Positions 52,887-61,538 of a DNA stretch of 64,000 nucleotides are shown here, piece after piece. The DNA is from Deltaproteobacteria bacterium (GTDB lineage Bacteria > Myxococcota_A > Polyangia > Polyangiales > Houyiibacteriaceae). The DNA is taken from contig JAEPMI010000008.1 of NCBI GenBank assembly GCA_017644045.1, positions 124,001 through 188,000 of the forward strand, given 5' to 3'. Positions within the stretch are counted from its first letter, which is position 1, and each line of letters opens with the position of its first letter. A model generated the notes under the pieces. That model saw only the letters and a list, made by a program, of their open reading frames with translations. It was not told the origin of the DNA and searched no databases. Both the position numbers and the translations under genes were made by a program.

Positions 52887-54089
52887 ATGAACATCCACGA
52901 GTATCAGGCGAAGGCGATCTTCCGGAAGCACGGGATTCCGACGCCGAAGGGGATCCCCGTCCTCGACAAGGAGGGCGTGGGAGACAAGGCCGCGGCGGCG
53001 GCCAAGCAGCTGATCGACGAGACCGGCAACCAGGTCGTCGTCGTGAAGGCGCAGATCCACGCGGGCGGTCGCGGCAAGGCCGGCGGCGTGAAGGTCGTGA
53101 AGGGCGCGGACGCCGCGAAGAGCGCCGCCGAGGAGCTGATGGGCAAGACGCTCGTCACCCCGCAGACCGGCGCCGAGGGCAAGGAGGTCGGCCGGCTCTA
53201 CGTCGAGCAGGGCCTCGACATCGCCCGCGAGATCTACCTGGCGATGACCATCGACCGCGAGAAGCGGCGCCCGGTGATCATGTGCTCCTCCGAGGGCGGC
53301 GTGGACATCGAAGAGGTCGCCGAGAAGCACCCGGAGAAGATCTTCAAGGTGTGGGTCGACCCGGCCGTGGGCCTGATGCCCTACCAGATGCGGCAGCTCG
53401 CGTTCGGGCTGAAGCTCGAGGGCAAGGCGCAGATGAAGGGCTTCTCCAAGCTCGTCGGCGCGCTCTCGAAGCTCTTCATCGAAGAGGACTGCTCCATCGC
53501 GGAGATCAACCCGCTGGTCGTCACCGGCGATGACCAGGTCGTCGCGCTCGACGCGAAGATCAACTTCGACTCGAACGGCAGCTTCCGCCACAAGGAGTGG
53601 GCGGAGCTCGAGGACGCCTCCGAGACCGCCGACACCGAGGCGCGCGCTCAGGACGCCGGCCTCAGCTACATCCAGCTCGACGGCAACATCGGCTGCCTGG
53701 TCAACGGCGCGGGTCTCGCGATGTCGACCATGGACACCATCCAGCACTTCGGCGGTCAGCCGGCGAACTTCCTCGACGTCGGTGGCGGCGCGACTCAGGA
53801 GGCCGTCACGACGGCCTTCGAGATCATCCTGACGAGCAAGGAGGTGCAGGGCATCTTCGTGAACATCTTCGGTGGCATCATGAAGTGCGACATCATCGCG
53901 CACGGCGTCATCGAGGCGACCAAGAAGCTGGGCCTGAAGGTCCCGCTGGTGGTCCGACTCGCCGGCACGAACGTCGAAGAGGGCAAGCGACTCCTGAAGG
54001 AGTCCGGCCTCGACATCACCCCGGCCGACACCATGGCGGACGGCGCCAAGATGATCGTCGAGCTCGCGGCTGCGCGGGCCAACGCCTGA
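52887..54089 (+). CDS. sucC: Succinate-CoA ligase beta subunit
   Basis: A 400-residue protein with an N-terminal ATP-grasp domain ([32 protein letters not shown]) and a C-terminal CoA-ligase domain ([49 protein letters not shown]). It forms succinyl-CoA synthetase with SucD, making ATP or GTP from succinyl-CoA in the TCA cycle. ATG 52887 is chosen because it begins the conserved N-terminus and is preceded by AGAGGA. A long 5' region precedes it. Confidence 0.97.
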   Translation: MNIHEYQAKAIFRKHGIPTPKGIPVLDKEGVGDKAAAAAKQLIDETGNQVVVVKAQIHAGGRGKAGGVKVVKGADAAKSAAEELMGKTLVTPQTGAEGKEVGRLYVEQGLDIAREIYLAMTIDREKRRPVIMCSSEGGVDIEEVAEKHPEKIFKVWVDPAVGLMPYQMRQLAFGLKLEGKAQMKGFSKLVGALSKLFIEEDCSIAEINPLVVTGDDQVVALDAKINFDSNGSFRHKEWAELEDASETADTEARAQDAGLSYIQLDGNIGCLVNGAGLAMSTMDTIQHFGGQPANFLDVGGGATQEAVTTAFEIILTSKEVQGIFVNIFGGIMKCDIIAHGVIEATKKLGLKVPLVVRLAGTNVEEGKRLLKESGLDITPADTMADGAKMIVELAAARANA

Positions 54090-54123
54090 ACGAAGCGAAG
54101 AAGAAGAGAGAAGAGAAGAAGCA

Positions 54124-54888
54124 ATGGCCATCCTCGTCGATTCGAACACCAAGCTCATCGTTCAGGGCATCACCGGCTCCGCGGGCACCTTCCACGCGGG
54201 CCAGTGCATGGACTACGGAACCCAGCTCGTCGCCGGCGTGACCCCCGGTCGCGGCGGTCAGACCTGGAAGAACCCCTCCGGCAAGGGCGAAGCGCCCGTC
54301 TACGACACGGTCGTGGAAGCCAAGACCCAGACCGGCGCGAACGCCTCGGTCATCTTCGTGCCGCCGCCCTTCGCGGCCGACGCGATCCTCGAAGCGGTCG
54401 ACGCCGAGATCGAGCTCGTGGTCGTCATCACCGAGGGCATCCCGGTGGTCGACATGCTGAAGGTCCGCCGCGTGCTGGACTCGCAGAGCAAGACCCGCGT
54501 CATCGGACCGAACTGCCCCGGCGTGATCACGCCGGACCAGTGCAAGATCGGCATCATGCCCGGTCACATCCACATGCCCGGCAACGTCGGCGTCGTGTCC
54601 AAGTCGGGCACGCTCACCTACGAGGCGGTCGGTCAGCTCACCGCGCTGAACATGGGTCAGACCTCCGCCATCGGCATCGGCGGTGATCCCATCAACGGCA
54701 CCGGCTTCATCGAGATCCTGGAGATGTTCCAGGAGGACGACGCCACCGAGGGCGTCATCCTGATCGGTGAGATTGGCGGCGCGGCCGAGGAAGAGGCCGC
54801 CGCGTGGATCAAGGAGAACTTCACCAAGCCCGTGGCCGGCTTCATCGCCGGTCGCACCGCGCCTCCCGGCAAGCGGATGGGCCACGCC
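54124..54888 (+). other. SucD N-terminal CoA-binding region
   Basis: The first about 255 codons of sucD: Rossmann CoA-binding domain, [20 protein letters not shown], and the flavodoxin-like ligase domain up to the phosphohistidine motif [14 protein letters not shown] at about codon 260. Confidence 0.6.
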
Positions 54889-55017
54889 GGCGCCATCGTC
54901 AGCGGCGGCAAGGGCACGGCGAAGGCGAAGATCGAGGCGCTCGAGGACGCCGGCGTGAAGGTCGCGCCGACCCCGTCCGACATGGGCACCACGATGAAGT
55001 CGCTCCTCGGCGGCTGA
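54124..55017 (+). CDS. sucD: Succinate-CoA ligase alpha subunit
   Basis: A 297-residue protein: CoA-binding Rossmann domain ([25 protein letters not shown]), [18 protein letters not shown], and the [14 protein letters not shown] motif whose His is phosphorylated during catalysis. The partner SucC lies 34 nt upstream; together they form the TCA enzyme. The order beta-alpha and spacing are typical. The hairpin at 55042-55073 ends the transcript. Confidence 0.97.
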   Translation: MAILVDSNTKLIVQGITGSAGTFHAGQCMDYGTQLVAGVTPGRGGQTWKNPSGKGEAPVYDTVVEAKTQTGANASVIFVPPPFAADAILEAVDAEIELVVVITEGIPVVDMLKVRRVLDSQSKTRVIGPNCPGVITPDQCKIGIMPGHIHMPGNVGVVSKSGTLTYEAVGQLTALNMGQTSAIGIGGDPINGTGFIEILEMFQEDDATEGVILIGEIGGAAEEEAAAWIKENFTKPVAGFIAGRTAPPGKRMGHAGAIVSGGKGTAKAKIEALEDAGVKVAPTPSDMGTTMKSLLGG

Positions 55018-55041
55018 CCCCTGCACGAAGGGAACGACACG

Positions 55042-55073
55042 AACGCCTCGGGCTCTCGCGAGCTCGGGGCGTT
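55042..55073 (+). terminator. Terminator-like hairpin after sucD
   Basis: AACGCCTCGGGCTC, loop TCGC, GAGCTCGGGGCGTT: a 14-bp stem with two G-U pairs, 24 nt after the sucD stop. No T-run follows. Confidence 0.6.
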
Positions 55074-55086
55074 CCACGTTGACGAT

Positions 55087-55866
55087 GTGCCGAGGCCGGC
55101 ACGGCCAGCCCCTCGAACGGAGCCTCTCGAGCTCTCGCGGGCGTTCTCGGAGGCCGCGACCGCGATCACTCGCCATCCCTCGGTGACCCTCGTGGCGCTG
55201 CTCTGTCTGCTGCCCACGGCGATTCTCCCGTTCGCCCCAGTCATCGAGCTCGGGGTCAGCTGGTACACCGCAGACCGCGTCGCCACTTACGACAACCGTT
55301 GGCTGGACCTGCTCTTCAGTACGATCACGCAAGCGCTCCTGTTCGCGGCGTGGGCGACGGCGCAGGAGGGCGAGCTGCGTTGGAGGATGTCGCTGTGGAA
55401 GGTGCCGCGGTTGTTCTTCCGCGTGCTCCTGATCGAGATCTGCGTGGTGATCGCGACTCTGGCAGGAGCGCTTCTCCTGATCGTTCCGGGCATCATCGTG
55501 TTCGTCGGCTTCTCGCTGGCGGAGGCCTTCGCGACCGTCGACGGCCTCGGGGTCTTGGATTCACTCGAGCACTCATGGGTACTCAGCCGCGGACATCGTT
55601 GGCGTCTACTCGTGGCGGTGGCCCTCCCTCTGCTGGCTTACGCCTTCGGGGTGGCGGTGTTCGCGGTCATCGGGGTCTCGGCCTCCTACTCCAACGTCTC
55701 GGCGGAAGGGTGGGTGACCGTTCATGCGGTATGCACGTTCGGCTACGCCGTCGTAGATGCGTTGTTCCTCTCGTTCTCCACGCTCATTTACCTGGCGGTG
55801 CATCGCCAACTCCGGGAGCCCTCGGCTCCGATCGATGCCGCCGAAGTCGCGAAGGTGTTCGCTTGA
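55087..55866 (+). CDS. Multi-pass membrane protein, unknown function
   Basis: A 259-residue protein with about six hydrophobic segments (VTLVALLCLLPTAILPFA, VVIATLAGALLLIVPGIIVF, LLAYAFGVAVFAVIGV, and others) and a cytoplasmic start rich in Pro/Arg. The helix VVIATLAGALLLIVPGIIVF followed by SLAEAFATVDGLGVLDSLEHSW resembles the YciC/GlpQ-membrane-like families (inference). GTG start at 55087. It follows the sucD hairpin and precedes the HIT gene by 56 nt. Confidence 0.65.
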   Translation: MPRPARPAPRTEPLELSRAFSEAATAITRHPSVTLVALLCLLPTAILPFAPVIELGVSWYTADRVATYDNRWLDLLFSTITQALLFAAWATAQEGELRWRMSLWKVPRLFFRVLLIEICVVIATLAGALLLIVPGIIVFVGFSLAEAFATVDGLGVLDSLEHSWVLSRGHRWRLLVAVALPLLAYAFGVAVFAVIGVSASYSNVSAEGWVTVHAVCTFGYAVVDALFLSFSTLIYLAVHRQLREPSAPIDAAEVAKVFA

Positions 55867-55922
55867 GCGGCCCGTCCCGGGATGGCTCGTCTCGCGGGCG
55901 TCGCGGTTCGTATGATGCTGCG

Positions 55923-56360
55923 ATGAGCTGCATCTTCTGCGCGATCGTTCGCGGTGACGCCGAGGCGAGCGTAGTGCTCGACGAGGGCGACTTCCTCGCC
56001 TTCATGGACATCTACCCCTTTCTGCCGGGGCACGTGCTGATCATCCCGAAGCGGCACGCGCAGTACGTGCACGAGCTCGAGCCCGCCGAGCAGGCCGGGC
56101 TCTTCACGGCCGGTGCGCGGGTCGCGGCGGCGGTGCGCGCCTCGCCGGTGCCGAGCGGTGACGTCCACTTCCTGGTCAACGACGGACCCATCGCGAACCA
56201 GACCGTGCCGCACGTCCACCTGCACGTGCTGCCGCGGACGCGCGGCGACCTGCCGAAGGTCTTCGCGGCGCTCGCCAAACGACCGGCGGTCGCGCTTCTC
56301 GGCCAGGCGCGGCGCGCCCTCTTGGACGAGCAGGCCGCCGCCATCGCGGCGGCTCTCTAG
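55923..56360 (+). CDS. HIT-family protein
   Basis: A 145-residue histidine-triad protein: CIFCAIVRGDAEASVVLDEG, FMDIYPFLPGHVLIIPKRHA, and the triad VPHVHLHVLPR that carries the catalytic His. HIT enzymes hydrolyse nucleotide phosphoramidates or related adducts. The stop TAG is part of the CTAG at the left end of the 56357 element. It follows the membrane-protein gene by 56 nt. Confidence 0.92.
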   Translation: MSCIFCAIVRGDAEASVVLDEGDFLAFMDIYPFLPGHVLIIPKRHAQYVHELEPAEQAGLFTAGARVAAAVRASPVPSGDVHFLVNDGPIANQTVPHVHLHVLPRTRGDLPKVFAALAKRPAVALLGQARRALLDEQAAAIAAAL

Positions 56361-56520
56361 TGTCCCGTCTCGGGAATTCGTCACAAAACTCGCCGGCCCT
56401 CGAACCGTGACTCTGCGTCACTCCTCCTCGAAATACGTAGAGTATTCCTCGTCGTCGTTCCTTGATTCACGGTCCGATGACTCGCCGATTTTCGCAACGA
56501 CTCACGGTCCGGGACACTAG
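56357..56520. mobile_element. 164-bp MITE-like element with 11-bp terminal inverted repeats
   Basis: CTAGTGTCCCG at 56357-56367 is inverted at 56510-56520 (CGGGACACTAG); CTAG may be a duplicated target or part of the ends. Inside are further repeats: ACCGTGACTC on the left against GACTCACGGT on the right, a second TTCACGGTCCG, and a hairpin AATAC-GTAGA-GTATT at the centre. No reading frame of its own. The left end supplies the stop codon of the HIT gene. Confidence 0.6.
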
Positions 56521-56542
56521 GTCGGTCTGGTATCCTGCGTCC

Positions 56543-56911
56543 GTGGCCGTCGACGTGCTGTTGGTCGAGGACGACAAGCTCCTGCTGGAGACGACGGAGC
56601 GCTTTCTGAGCGCCCACGGTCTCTCCATCGCGACCTGCGACAGCCCCTTCGGCATCGGGAGCGCCATCGCGGAGCGGAAGCCGCGGCTGGTGGTGCTGGA
56701 CATCATGATGCCGGCGCTCGGAGGCGAAGCCATCGTGGAGCGCGCGACAGAGCTCGGGCTCGAGGCCGACAAGCTGCTCATCTACTCGGCCCTCGACGAG
56801 CAGCGGGTGCGCTCGGTGGCCGCGAAGCTCCCGGGGACGCGATACCTCATCAAGGGCGCGGGCTTCTTCGAGCTCCTCGAGGTCGTCCGCGAGATGCTCG
56901 GCGAGGACTGA
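56543..56911 (+). CDS. Single-domain response regulator
   Basis: A 122-residue receiver domain: LLVEDDKLLLE (acidic pocket Glu9/Asp10/Asp11), phosphoacceptor Asp53 in VVLDIMMP, switch Ser/Thr in LIYSAL and conserved Lys in RYLIKGAGF. No output domain, so it would act like CheY or Spo0F by protein contact. GTG start at 56543 directly follows the receiver beginning. No histidine kinase is adjacent. TATCCT 8 nt upstream could be a -10 box, making it nearly leaderless. Confidence 0.88.
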   Translation: MAVDVLLVEDDKLLLETTERFLSAHGLSIATCDSPFGIGSAIAERKPRLVVLDIMMPALGGEAIVERATELGLEADKLLIYSALDEQRVRSVAAKLPGTRYLIKGAGFFELLEVVREMLGED

Positions 56912-56922
56912 TTCCGCTCCGA

Positions 56923-57594
56923 TCAGCGCGCGAGCTTCGGGTCGTCGGTCGCGAGGAGGTTGCCGTCGCTCATGGCGCTCACGCGCAGGAGCTTGCCGAC
57001 GTCGCGGTAGCCCTTGCCACGCTGCGTGGGGTCGTTCTCCCAGACGCCGGAGCCGGCGACGGTGACCTGCTCGCCGGCCTCGAGCGCGCCCTCGCGATAG
57101 TCCAACGTCTTGCCGAAGACGACGCCCTTGGTCGCGATCCCACGTTCGTGGAGGAACTCCTCGAGGTAGGGGCTCGGGCCGCTGAAGAAGCTGGTGCCGC
57201 CCTTGCGATCGAAGTCGACCGCCAGCTCGACCAGCGTTCCGTCGACGATGGCGCGCCCGCTCTCGTCCTCGAGCACGAAGTCGCGTGAGTCGCTCTCCTC
57301 GAGAATCGTGATCCAGCGCTTGTTCTTCCCCGAGCCGCGGCGTTCCCGCACCACGACGCGCCACGCCGCACAGGGCCGGCCGGAGAGCGGCGCCTCGAGC
57401 GGCGCGCGGTCCCCGCGGTAGGCGAGCCGTCCGGTCACGCGAACGTCTTGCTGCTCCGGGGTGTCGGCGATCGAGCTGATGGGGAGCGTCTTGATGCGTC
57501 GCTTCAAGCGTTGCTCGCGAGCGAGGAACCAGCGCGCCCCCGCGATGACGGCGAACGCTCCGAGACCGATGGCCGGAAGGACGATGGGGTCCAC
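56923..57594 (-). CDS. GIDE-domain membrane protein
   Basis: A 223-residue protein with one N-terminal transmembrane segment (IVLPAIGLGAFAVIAGA) and a GIDE-like domain, as found in MULAN-type proteins and bacterial homologues: LPISSIADTPEQQDVRVTGR, LEAPLSGRPCAAWRVVVRER, SRDFVLEDESGRAIVDG. The bacterial function is unknown. GTG 57594 is chosen to place the TM at the N-terminus and to leave a promoter region for the divergent 57674 gene; it converges on the response regulator with an 11-nt gap. Confidence 0.75.
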   Translation of the reverse strand: MDPIVLPAIGLGAFAVIAGARWFLAREQRLKRRIKTLPISSIADTPEQQDVRVTGRLAYRGDRAPLEAPLSGRPCAAWRVVVRERRGSGKNKRWITILEESDSRDFVLEDESGRAIVDGTLVELAVDFDRKGGTSFFSGPSPYLEEFLHERGIATKGVVFGKTLDYREGALEAGEQVTVAGSGVWENDPTQRGKGYRDVGKLLRVSAMSDGNLLATDDPKLAR

Positions 57595-57673
57595 GGCGGA
57601 AGGCTCGCCCCGGGGTCGCCCGGGCGCAAGCGCTCGGTCGCCGCGCTCGGATTCGTCTGCAATAGTCGGCTCC

Positions 57674-58642
57674 ATGCTGCGTCGACTGGTCTTGGCTTCC
57701 GCGTTGGTCTTCGTGTCCGCTTGCGGCGACGACACGCCCACCTGGGAGGTCGTGCAGGAAGAGCTCCCCGGCGCGCTCCTCGCCGTCTGGGGGACGAGCT
57801 CGGACGACGTGTGGGCCGTCGGAGCCGACGCGCGCGACGGGAGCGGCCCGATGGTCATTCACCGCGAGGGCGACGACTGGGTCCGCGTGGAGACCGGTCA
57901 GAGCGCCGGCACGCTGTGGTGGATCCACGGTTTCGAGGGCGGACCGATCTACATGGGCGGGGAGGGCGGCATGATCCTCCGCTACGACGGCTCGACCTTC
58001 GAGCTCATGGACACGCCGAGCACGTCCACGGTCTTCGGTCTCTGGGGCGCTTCGCCTTCGGAGATGTGGGCGGTGGGCGGTTCGCCGAGCGCCGAGGGCT
58101 TCGTCTGGCGACTCCGCGGCGACACCTGGGAAGCGGAGACGCTGCCGGACGAGATCGCGACCGCCTCGGCCATGTGGAAGGTGAACGGGACCAGCGCGTC
58201 GGACGTCTGGCTCGTCGGCGAGAACGGCGTCGCGCTCCGTTGGGACGGGTCGGCGCTGACCCAGGAGGAGACCGGCGTCGGCTCGTCGCTCTTCACCGTG
58301 CATCAGTCGGGCGGGCGCTTCGTGGCCGTCGGAGGCATCGCCAACGGGGTCATCGTCGAGCTCGAAGATGACGGCTGGCACAACGTGACACCCACCGGCG
58401 ACCTCGTCCCGGGGCTCTCCGGCGTCTGCCGGGGATCGGGGGAATTCGCTGTAGCCGTGGGCCTTTACGGTGCCGTCTTCACCCGAGGGAGCGACGGCTG
58501 GGCCGAGGTCGACTTGGGGTTCTATCTGGACCAGAATCTGCATGGGGCATGGATCGACCCCGAGGGCGGCGTGTGGGCCGTCGGGGGTCAGACCCTCAGC
58601 CCGACCCTCAACGAGGGTGTCCTCATCCACCGAACGAACTGA
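57674..58642 (+). CDS. Beta-propeller-type lipoprotein
   Basis: A 322-residue predicted lipoprotein (signal LVFVSACGDD). The mature part has repeated units of the form W-G-T/A-S-x-x-D-V/M-W-A-V-G (AVWGTSSDDVWAVGADA, LWGASPSEMWAVGG, VNGTSASDVWLVGE), a propeller seen in many myxobacterial secreted proteins. No catalytic motif. Start ATG 57674 begins the signal. It leads a run of four plus-strand genes for exported proteins with 3-4 nt spacing. Confidence 0.78.
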   Translation: MLRRLVLASALVFVSACGDDTPTWEVVQEELPGALLAVWGTSSDDVWAVGADARDGSGPMVIHREGDDWVRVETGQSAGTLWWIHGFEGGPIYMGGEGGMILRYDGSTFELMDTPSTSTVFGLWGASPSEMWAVGGSPSAEGFVWRLRGDTWEAETLPDEIATASAMWKVNGTSASDVWLVGENGVALRWDGSALTQEETGVGSSLFTVHQSGGRFVAVGGIANGVIVELEDDGWHNVTPTGDLVPGLSGVCRGSGEFAVAVGLYGAVFTRGSDGWAEVDLGFYLDQNLHGAWIDPEGGVWAVGGQTLSPTLNEGVLIHRTN

Positions 58643-58645
58643 CCG

Positions 58646-59803
58646 ATGAAGCTACGAACGACCGTCTCCTTCTCGCTCGCCACAACGCTGTTCCTCGCTG
58701 GGTGCGGCGACGCCGCCGACCCCTGTGACGGGCTCGAGTCCGGCCGCGCCTGCACGTGGCTCGGCACGGGCGAGGCGGGCTTCAATGGCGATGTCCACCG
58801 CACGAACGCGCAGGTCAACCAGGTGCAGGACCTGCTCTTCATGCCGGACGGGACGGCCTGGTTCACCGACTTCAACAACTTCCTCGTCCGGCGGGTTCAT
58901 CCGGACGGCATGGTCGAGAGCATGGTCGGCTGGACCGACCCCGTCTTCCCCGGCGACGGCCCGCTCGGCGGCGTCCCGGCCGACGGAGCGCCCGGTGAGG
59001 AGTGGCAGCTCAATCACCCCACCAACCTGCTCCTCTCGCCCGAGGGGAACATCACGCTGGTGGCCTGGCACAACCACAAGATCCTCGAGATCGACCCGAC
59101 CGACGGCTACGTCCGGGTGGTCGCCGGCGCGGGCGCGGGGTTCGGTGGCGATGGCGGTCCTGCCTCGGGCGCAGTGTTCAAGCAGCTCAACGACGCGACC
59201 TACGACGACGCGGGCAACCTCTACATCGTCGACCAGCAGAACCAGCGCATCCGGCGGATCGGCGCGGACGGAATGGTCAGCACCATCGCCGGCACCGGCA
59301 ACATCGGTGATGGCGGCGACGGCGGGCCGGCGACCGCCGCGGAGTTCAGCTGGGCGATCGGGTCCAACCCGAACCCGAGCGGCGGCATCGTCCACCACGA
59401 GGGCAAGCTCTACGTCTCGGACACGGAGAACAACCGCGTTCGAGTCATCGACCTCGAATCGGGGATGATCGACGCCTTCGCCGGCACGGGCGTGCTGGGC
59501 TACGCCGGCGACGGCGGCCAGGCGCTCGACGCGCAGCTCCGCGCGCCCCGCGACCTCGAGATCGGACCGGAGGGCGACCTCTACTTCGTCGAGACCGACA
59601 ACTCCGTCGTTCGCGCGGTGGACCTGGAGACCGGTGTCATCCGTACCGTGGTCGGTACCGGTGAGCTCGGTCAGTCGCAGGAAGAAGGTCTGCTCGCCAC
59701 CGAGACCCTGCTCCGCCGGCCCTTCGGTCTGAGCTTCGACCCCGAAGGCAATCTCTACGTGATGGACTCGCTCAACGAGCGAATCGTGAAGGTGATCCGA
59801 TGA
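58646..59803 (+). CDS. NHL-repeat lipoprotein
   Basis: A 385-residue predicted lipoprotein (FLAGCGDA). Six or more NHL-type repeats follow: VQDLLFMPDGTAWFTDFNNF, LLSPEGNITLVAWHNHKI, AGDGGQALDAQLRAPRDLEI, LSFDPEGNLYVMDSLNERI. NHL propellers usually bind proteins or other ligands. It begins 3 nt after the 57674 gene stop and overlaps the next NHL gene start (ATGA). Confidence 0.88.
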   Translation: MKLRTTVSFSLATTLFLAGCGDAADPCDGLESGRACTWLGTGEAGFNGDVHRTNAQVNQVQDLLFMPDGTAWFTDFNNFLVRRVHPDGMVESMVGWTDPVFPGDGPLGGVPADGAPGEEWQLNHPTNLLLSPEGNITLVAWHNHKILEIDPTDGYVRVVAGAGAGFGGDGGPASGAVFKQLNDATYDDAGNLYIVDQQNQRIRRIGADGMVSTIAGTGNIGDGGDGGPATAAEFSWAIGSNPNPSGGIVHHEGKLYVSDTENNRVRVIDLESGMIDAFAGTGVLGYAGDGGQALDAQLRAPRDLEIGPEGDLYFVETDNSVVRAVDLETGVIRTVVGTGELGQSQEEGLLATETLLRRPFGLSFDPEGNLYVMDSLNERIVKVIR

Positions 59804-61089
59804 CTCGCGCGCTCGTTCTCGTCGCCCTGATGGCGTCGCCGCTCCTGTCCGCGTGCGGCGACGAGCCCTGCGACACCACGGCGCCGGACACCATCTGCAC
59901 CATCGCCGGAAGCGGCAACAACGGCTACGACCGGGACGGGGACGACCGCGCGATCCCGGCCCTCGACGTCCGCTTCTCGCTTCCGCAGGACACGCTCACC
60001 GGCTCGGACGGAACGCTCTACATCCTCGACTGGAACAACCACCGCCTCCGCAGCCTCGAGGCCGACGGCATGGTCCGTTGGGTCGCGGGTCGCGGCGAGC
60101 TCGGTGGCTCCCTCGACGATCCGGCGAGCGGCGACTTCAACCACCCGACGAACATGATCTTCGACGAGGACGAGAGTCACATCGTCATGGCCGCCTGGCA
60201 CAACAGCATGATCCGTGTCGTCGACCTCGCGACCGGCATGGTCACCGACAGCTGCGGCGACGGTCGACGCGCGTACTTCGGTGACGGCGGGCCGGTGCTC
60301 GACGCCGCGCTCGACCTGCCCGCCAGTGTCGCCTGGAGCCCCGCGGGCGACCTGGTGATCATGGACCAGGCGAACCAGGTCATCCGCCGGGTCACGCCGG
60401 AGGGGAACCTCGAGCTCCTGGCCGGGCGCTGCATCGTCGACGCGCCCGCGCCCGCCGGTCCCGGCACCTGCGACGAGTCCGAGCTGACGCAGTGCCCGGC
60501 GGACCCCGCCGGGAACGTCTCCGGCAGGTGGGTCTGCGGCGACCCCGCCGAGTTCTGCTCGCGTCCCTGCACGCCCGGCTACGCCGGCGACGAGATGCCC
60601 GCCAGCGAGCTGCGCATGTCGCAGCCCTTCGGCCAGTCGGCGACGCCCGCCGGTCGGATCCTCTACGACGGCGCGGGCAACCTCTTCTTCGCGGACACCG
60701 CGAACCACCTCATTCGGATGATCGACACCGACGGCATCGTCCACCGCGTCGCCGGTCAGCCGCCCGTCGATGGCGAGCCGCAGCGCGGCTACGCGGGCGA
60801 CGGCGGCCTCGCGACCGACGCCCTCATCAACTACCCGGTCGACCTCGCGCTGGGCGACGACGGGACGCTCTACTTCACCGACGTGAACAACCACTGCGTC
60901 CGTGGCATCGACGCGTCCGGGGTCATCCGCACCGTGGCCGGCGTCTGTGGCGAGAACGGCTACGCTGGCGACGGAGGACCGCCCACCGAGGCGCTCTTCA
61001 ACCTGCCCTTCGGCATCGAGTACGTCGACGGAACGCTCATCATCTCGGACACGGGCAACAGCGTGATCCGAACCGTGGTACTGCCCTGA
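59800..61089 (+). CDS. NHL-repeat lipoprotein, second copy
   Basis: A 429-residue predicted lipoprotein (LLSACGDE). NHL repeats with the motif GYAGDGGxATxALxNxP recur (GNNGYDRDGDDRAIPALDV, GYAGDGGLATDALINYPVDL, NGYAGDGGPPTEALFNLPF). A Cys-rich insert near residues 205-265 (CDESELTQC, CTPGYAGDE) interrupts the propeller. It is paralogous to the 58646 and 61539 proteins and co-transcribed with 58646 (ATGA overlap). Confidence 0.88.
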   Translation: MTRALVLVALMASPLLSACGDEPCDTTAPDTICTIAGSGNNGYDRDGDDRAIPALDVRFSLPQDTLTGSDGTLYILDWNNHRLRSLEADGMVRWVAGRGELGGSLDDPASGDFNHPTNMIFDEDESHIVMAAWHNSMIRVVDLATGMVTDSCGDGRRAYFGDGGPVLDAALDLPASVAWSPAGDLVIMDQANQVIRRVTPEGNLELLAGRCIVDAPAPAGPGTCDESELTQCPADPAGNVSGRWVCGDPAEFCSRPCTPGYAGDEMPASELRMSQPFGQSATPAGRILYDGAGNLFFADTANHLIRMIDTDGIVHRVAGQPPVDGEPQRGYAGDGGLATDALINYPVDLALGDDGTLYFTDVNNHCVRGIDASGVIRTVAGVCGENGYAGDGGPPTEALFNLPFGIEYVDGTLIISDTGNSVIRTVVLP

Positions 61090-61091
61090 GC

Positions 61092-61538
61092 ATGCGATGG
61101 GTCCTGCTCCTCTCCTTCGTCGTCGCCGCCTGCGGTGACGACGGCACGCCGGTCTTCCCGGACGACTACGAGGCGACCTACACCGAGGTCCGTGACTGCC
61201 GTCAGAGCGGCGACCACGACCTGAACAACATCCGGGTGCTGGCGGACCCCGCGGCGCTCGGGCCCTACCAGGATCGCACCACGCCCTTTCCCGAGGGCGC
61301 GGTGGTCATCAAGGTCCAGTACGAGTTCGGCGACATCGACTGCAGCGGTGAAGTCCAGCGCGTGACGGCGATGGAGAAGCTCGCGGTCGGTTCCGACCCC
61401 ACGAACCTCGACTGGTTCTGGCAGAGCGTCGACGGCGACGGGAAGGTGCTCGACGAGCAGCTCCCGCGCTGCGCCGGCTGTCACCAGGGCTGCGGCGTGC
61501 CGCCCGACGGCTACGACGGTACCTGCACGCTTCCCTGA
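61092..61538 (+). CDS. Cytochrome P460-like lipoprotein
   Basis: A 148-residue predicted lipoprotein (signal FVVAACGDD). The mature domain resembles cytochrome P460-type proteins: YTEVRDCRQSGDHDLNNIRV, FPEGAVVIKVQYEFGD, MEKLAVGSDPTNLDWFWQSV, and a single haem site CAGCH near residue 133. P460 haem proteins oxidise hydroxylamine or NO or scavenge it, but myxobacterial members are uncharacterised. It is the last plus-strand gene of the cluster, and its stop abuts the stop of the convergent NHL gene with zero spacing (TGATCA). Confidence 0.75.
   Translation: MRWVLLLSFVVAACGDDGTPVFPDDYEATYTEVRDCRQSGDHDLNNIRVLADPAALGPYQDRTTPFPEGAVVIKVQYEFGDIDCSGEVQRVTAMEKLAVGSDPTNLDWFWQSVDGDGKVLDEQLPRCAGCHQGCGVPPDGYDGTCTLP

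Noticed and set aside
50907..54158. A 1083-codon minus-strand frame
   Set aside because: Only its last 208 codons (the TetR gene at 50907-51533) are real; the rest is antisense to sucC and neighbours.
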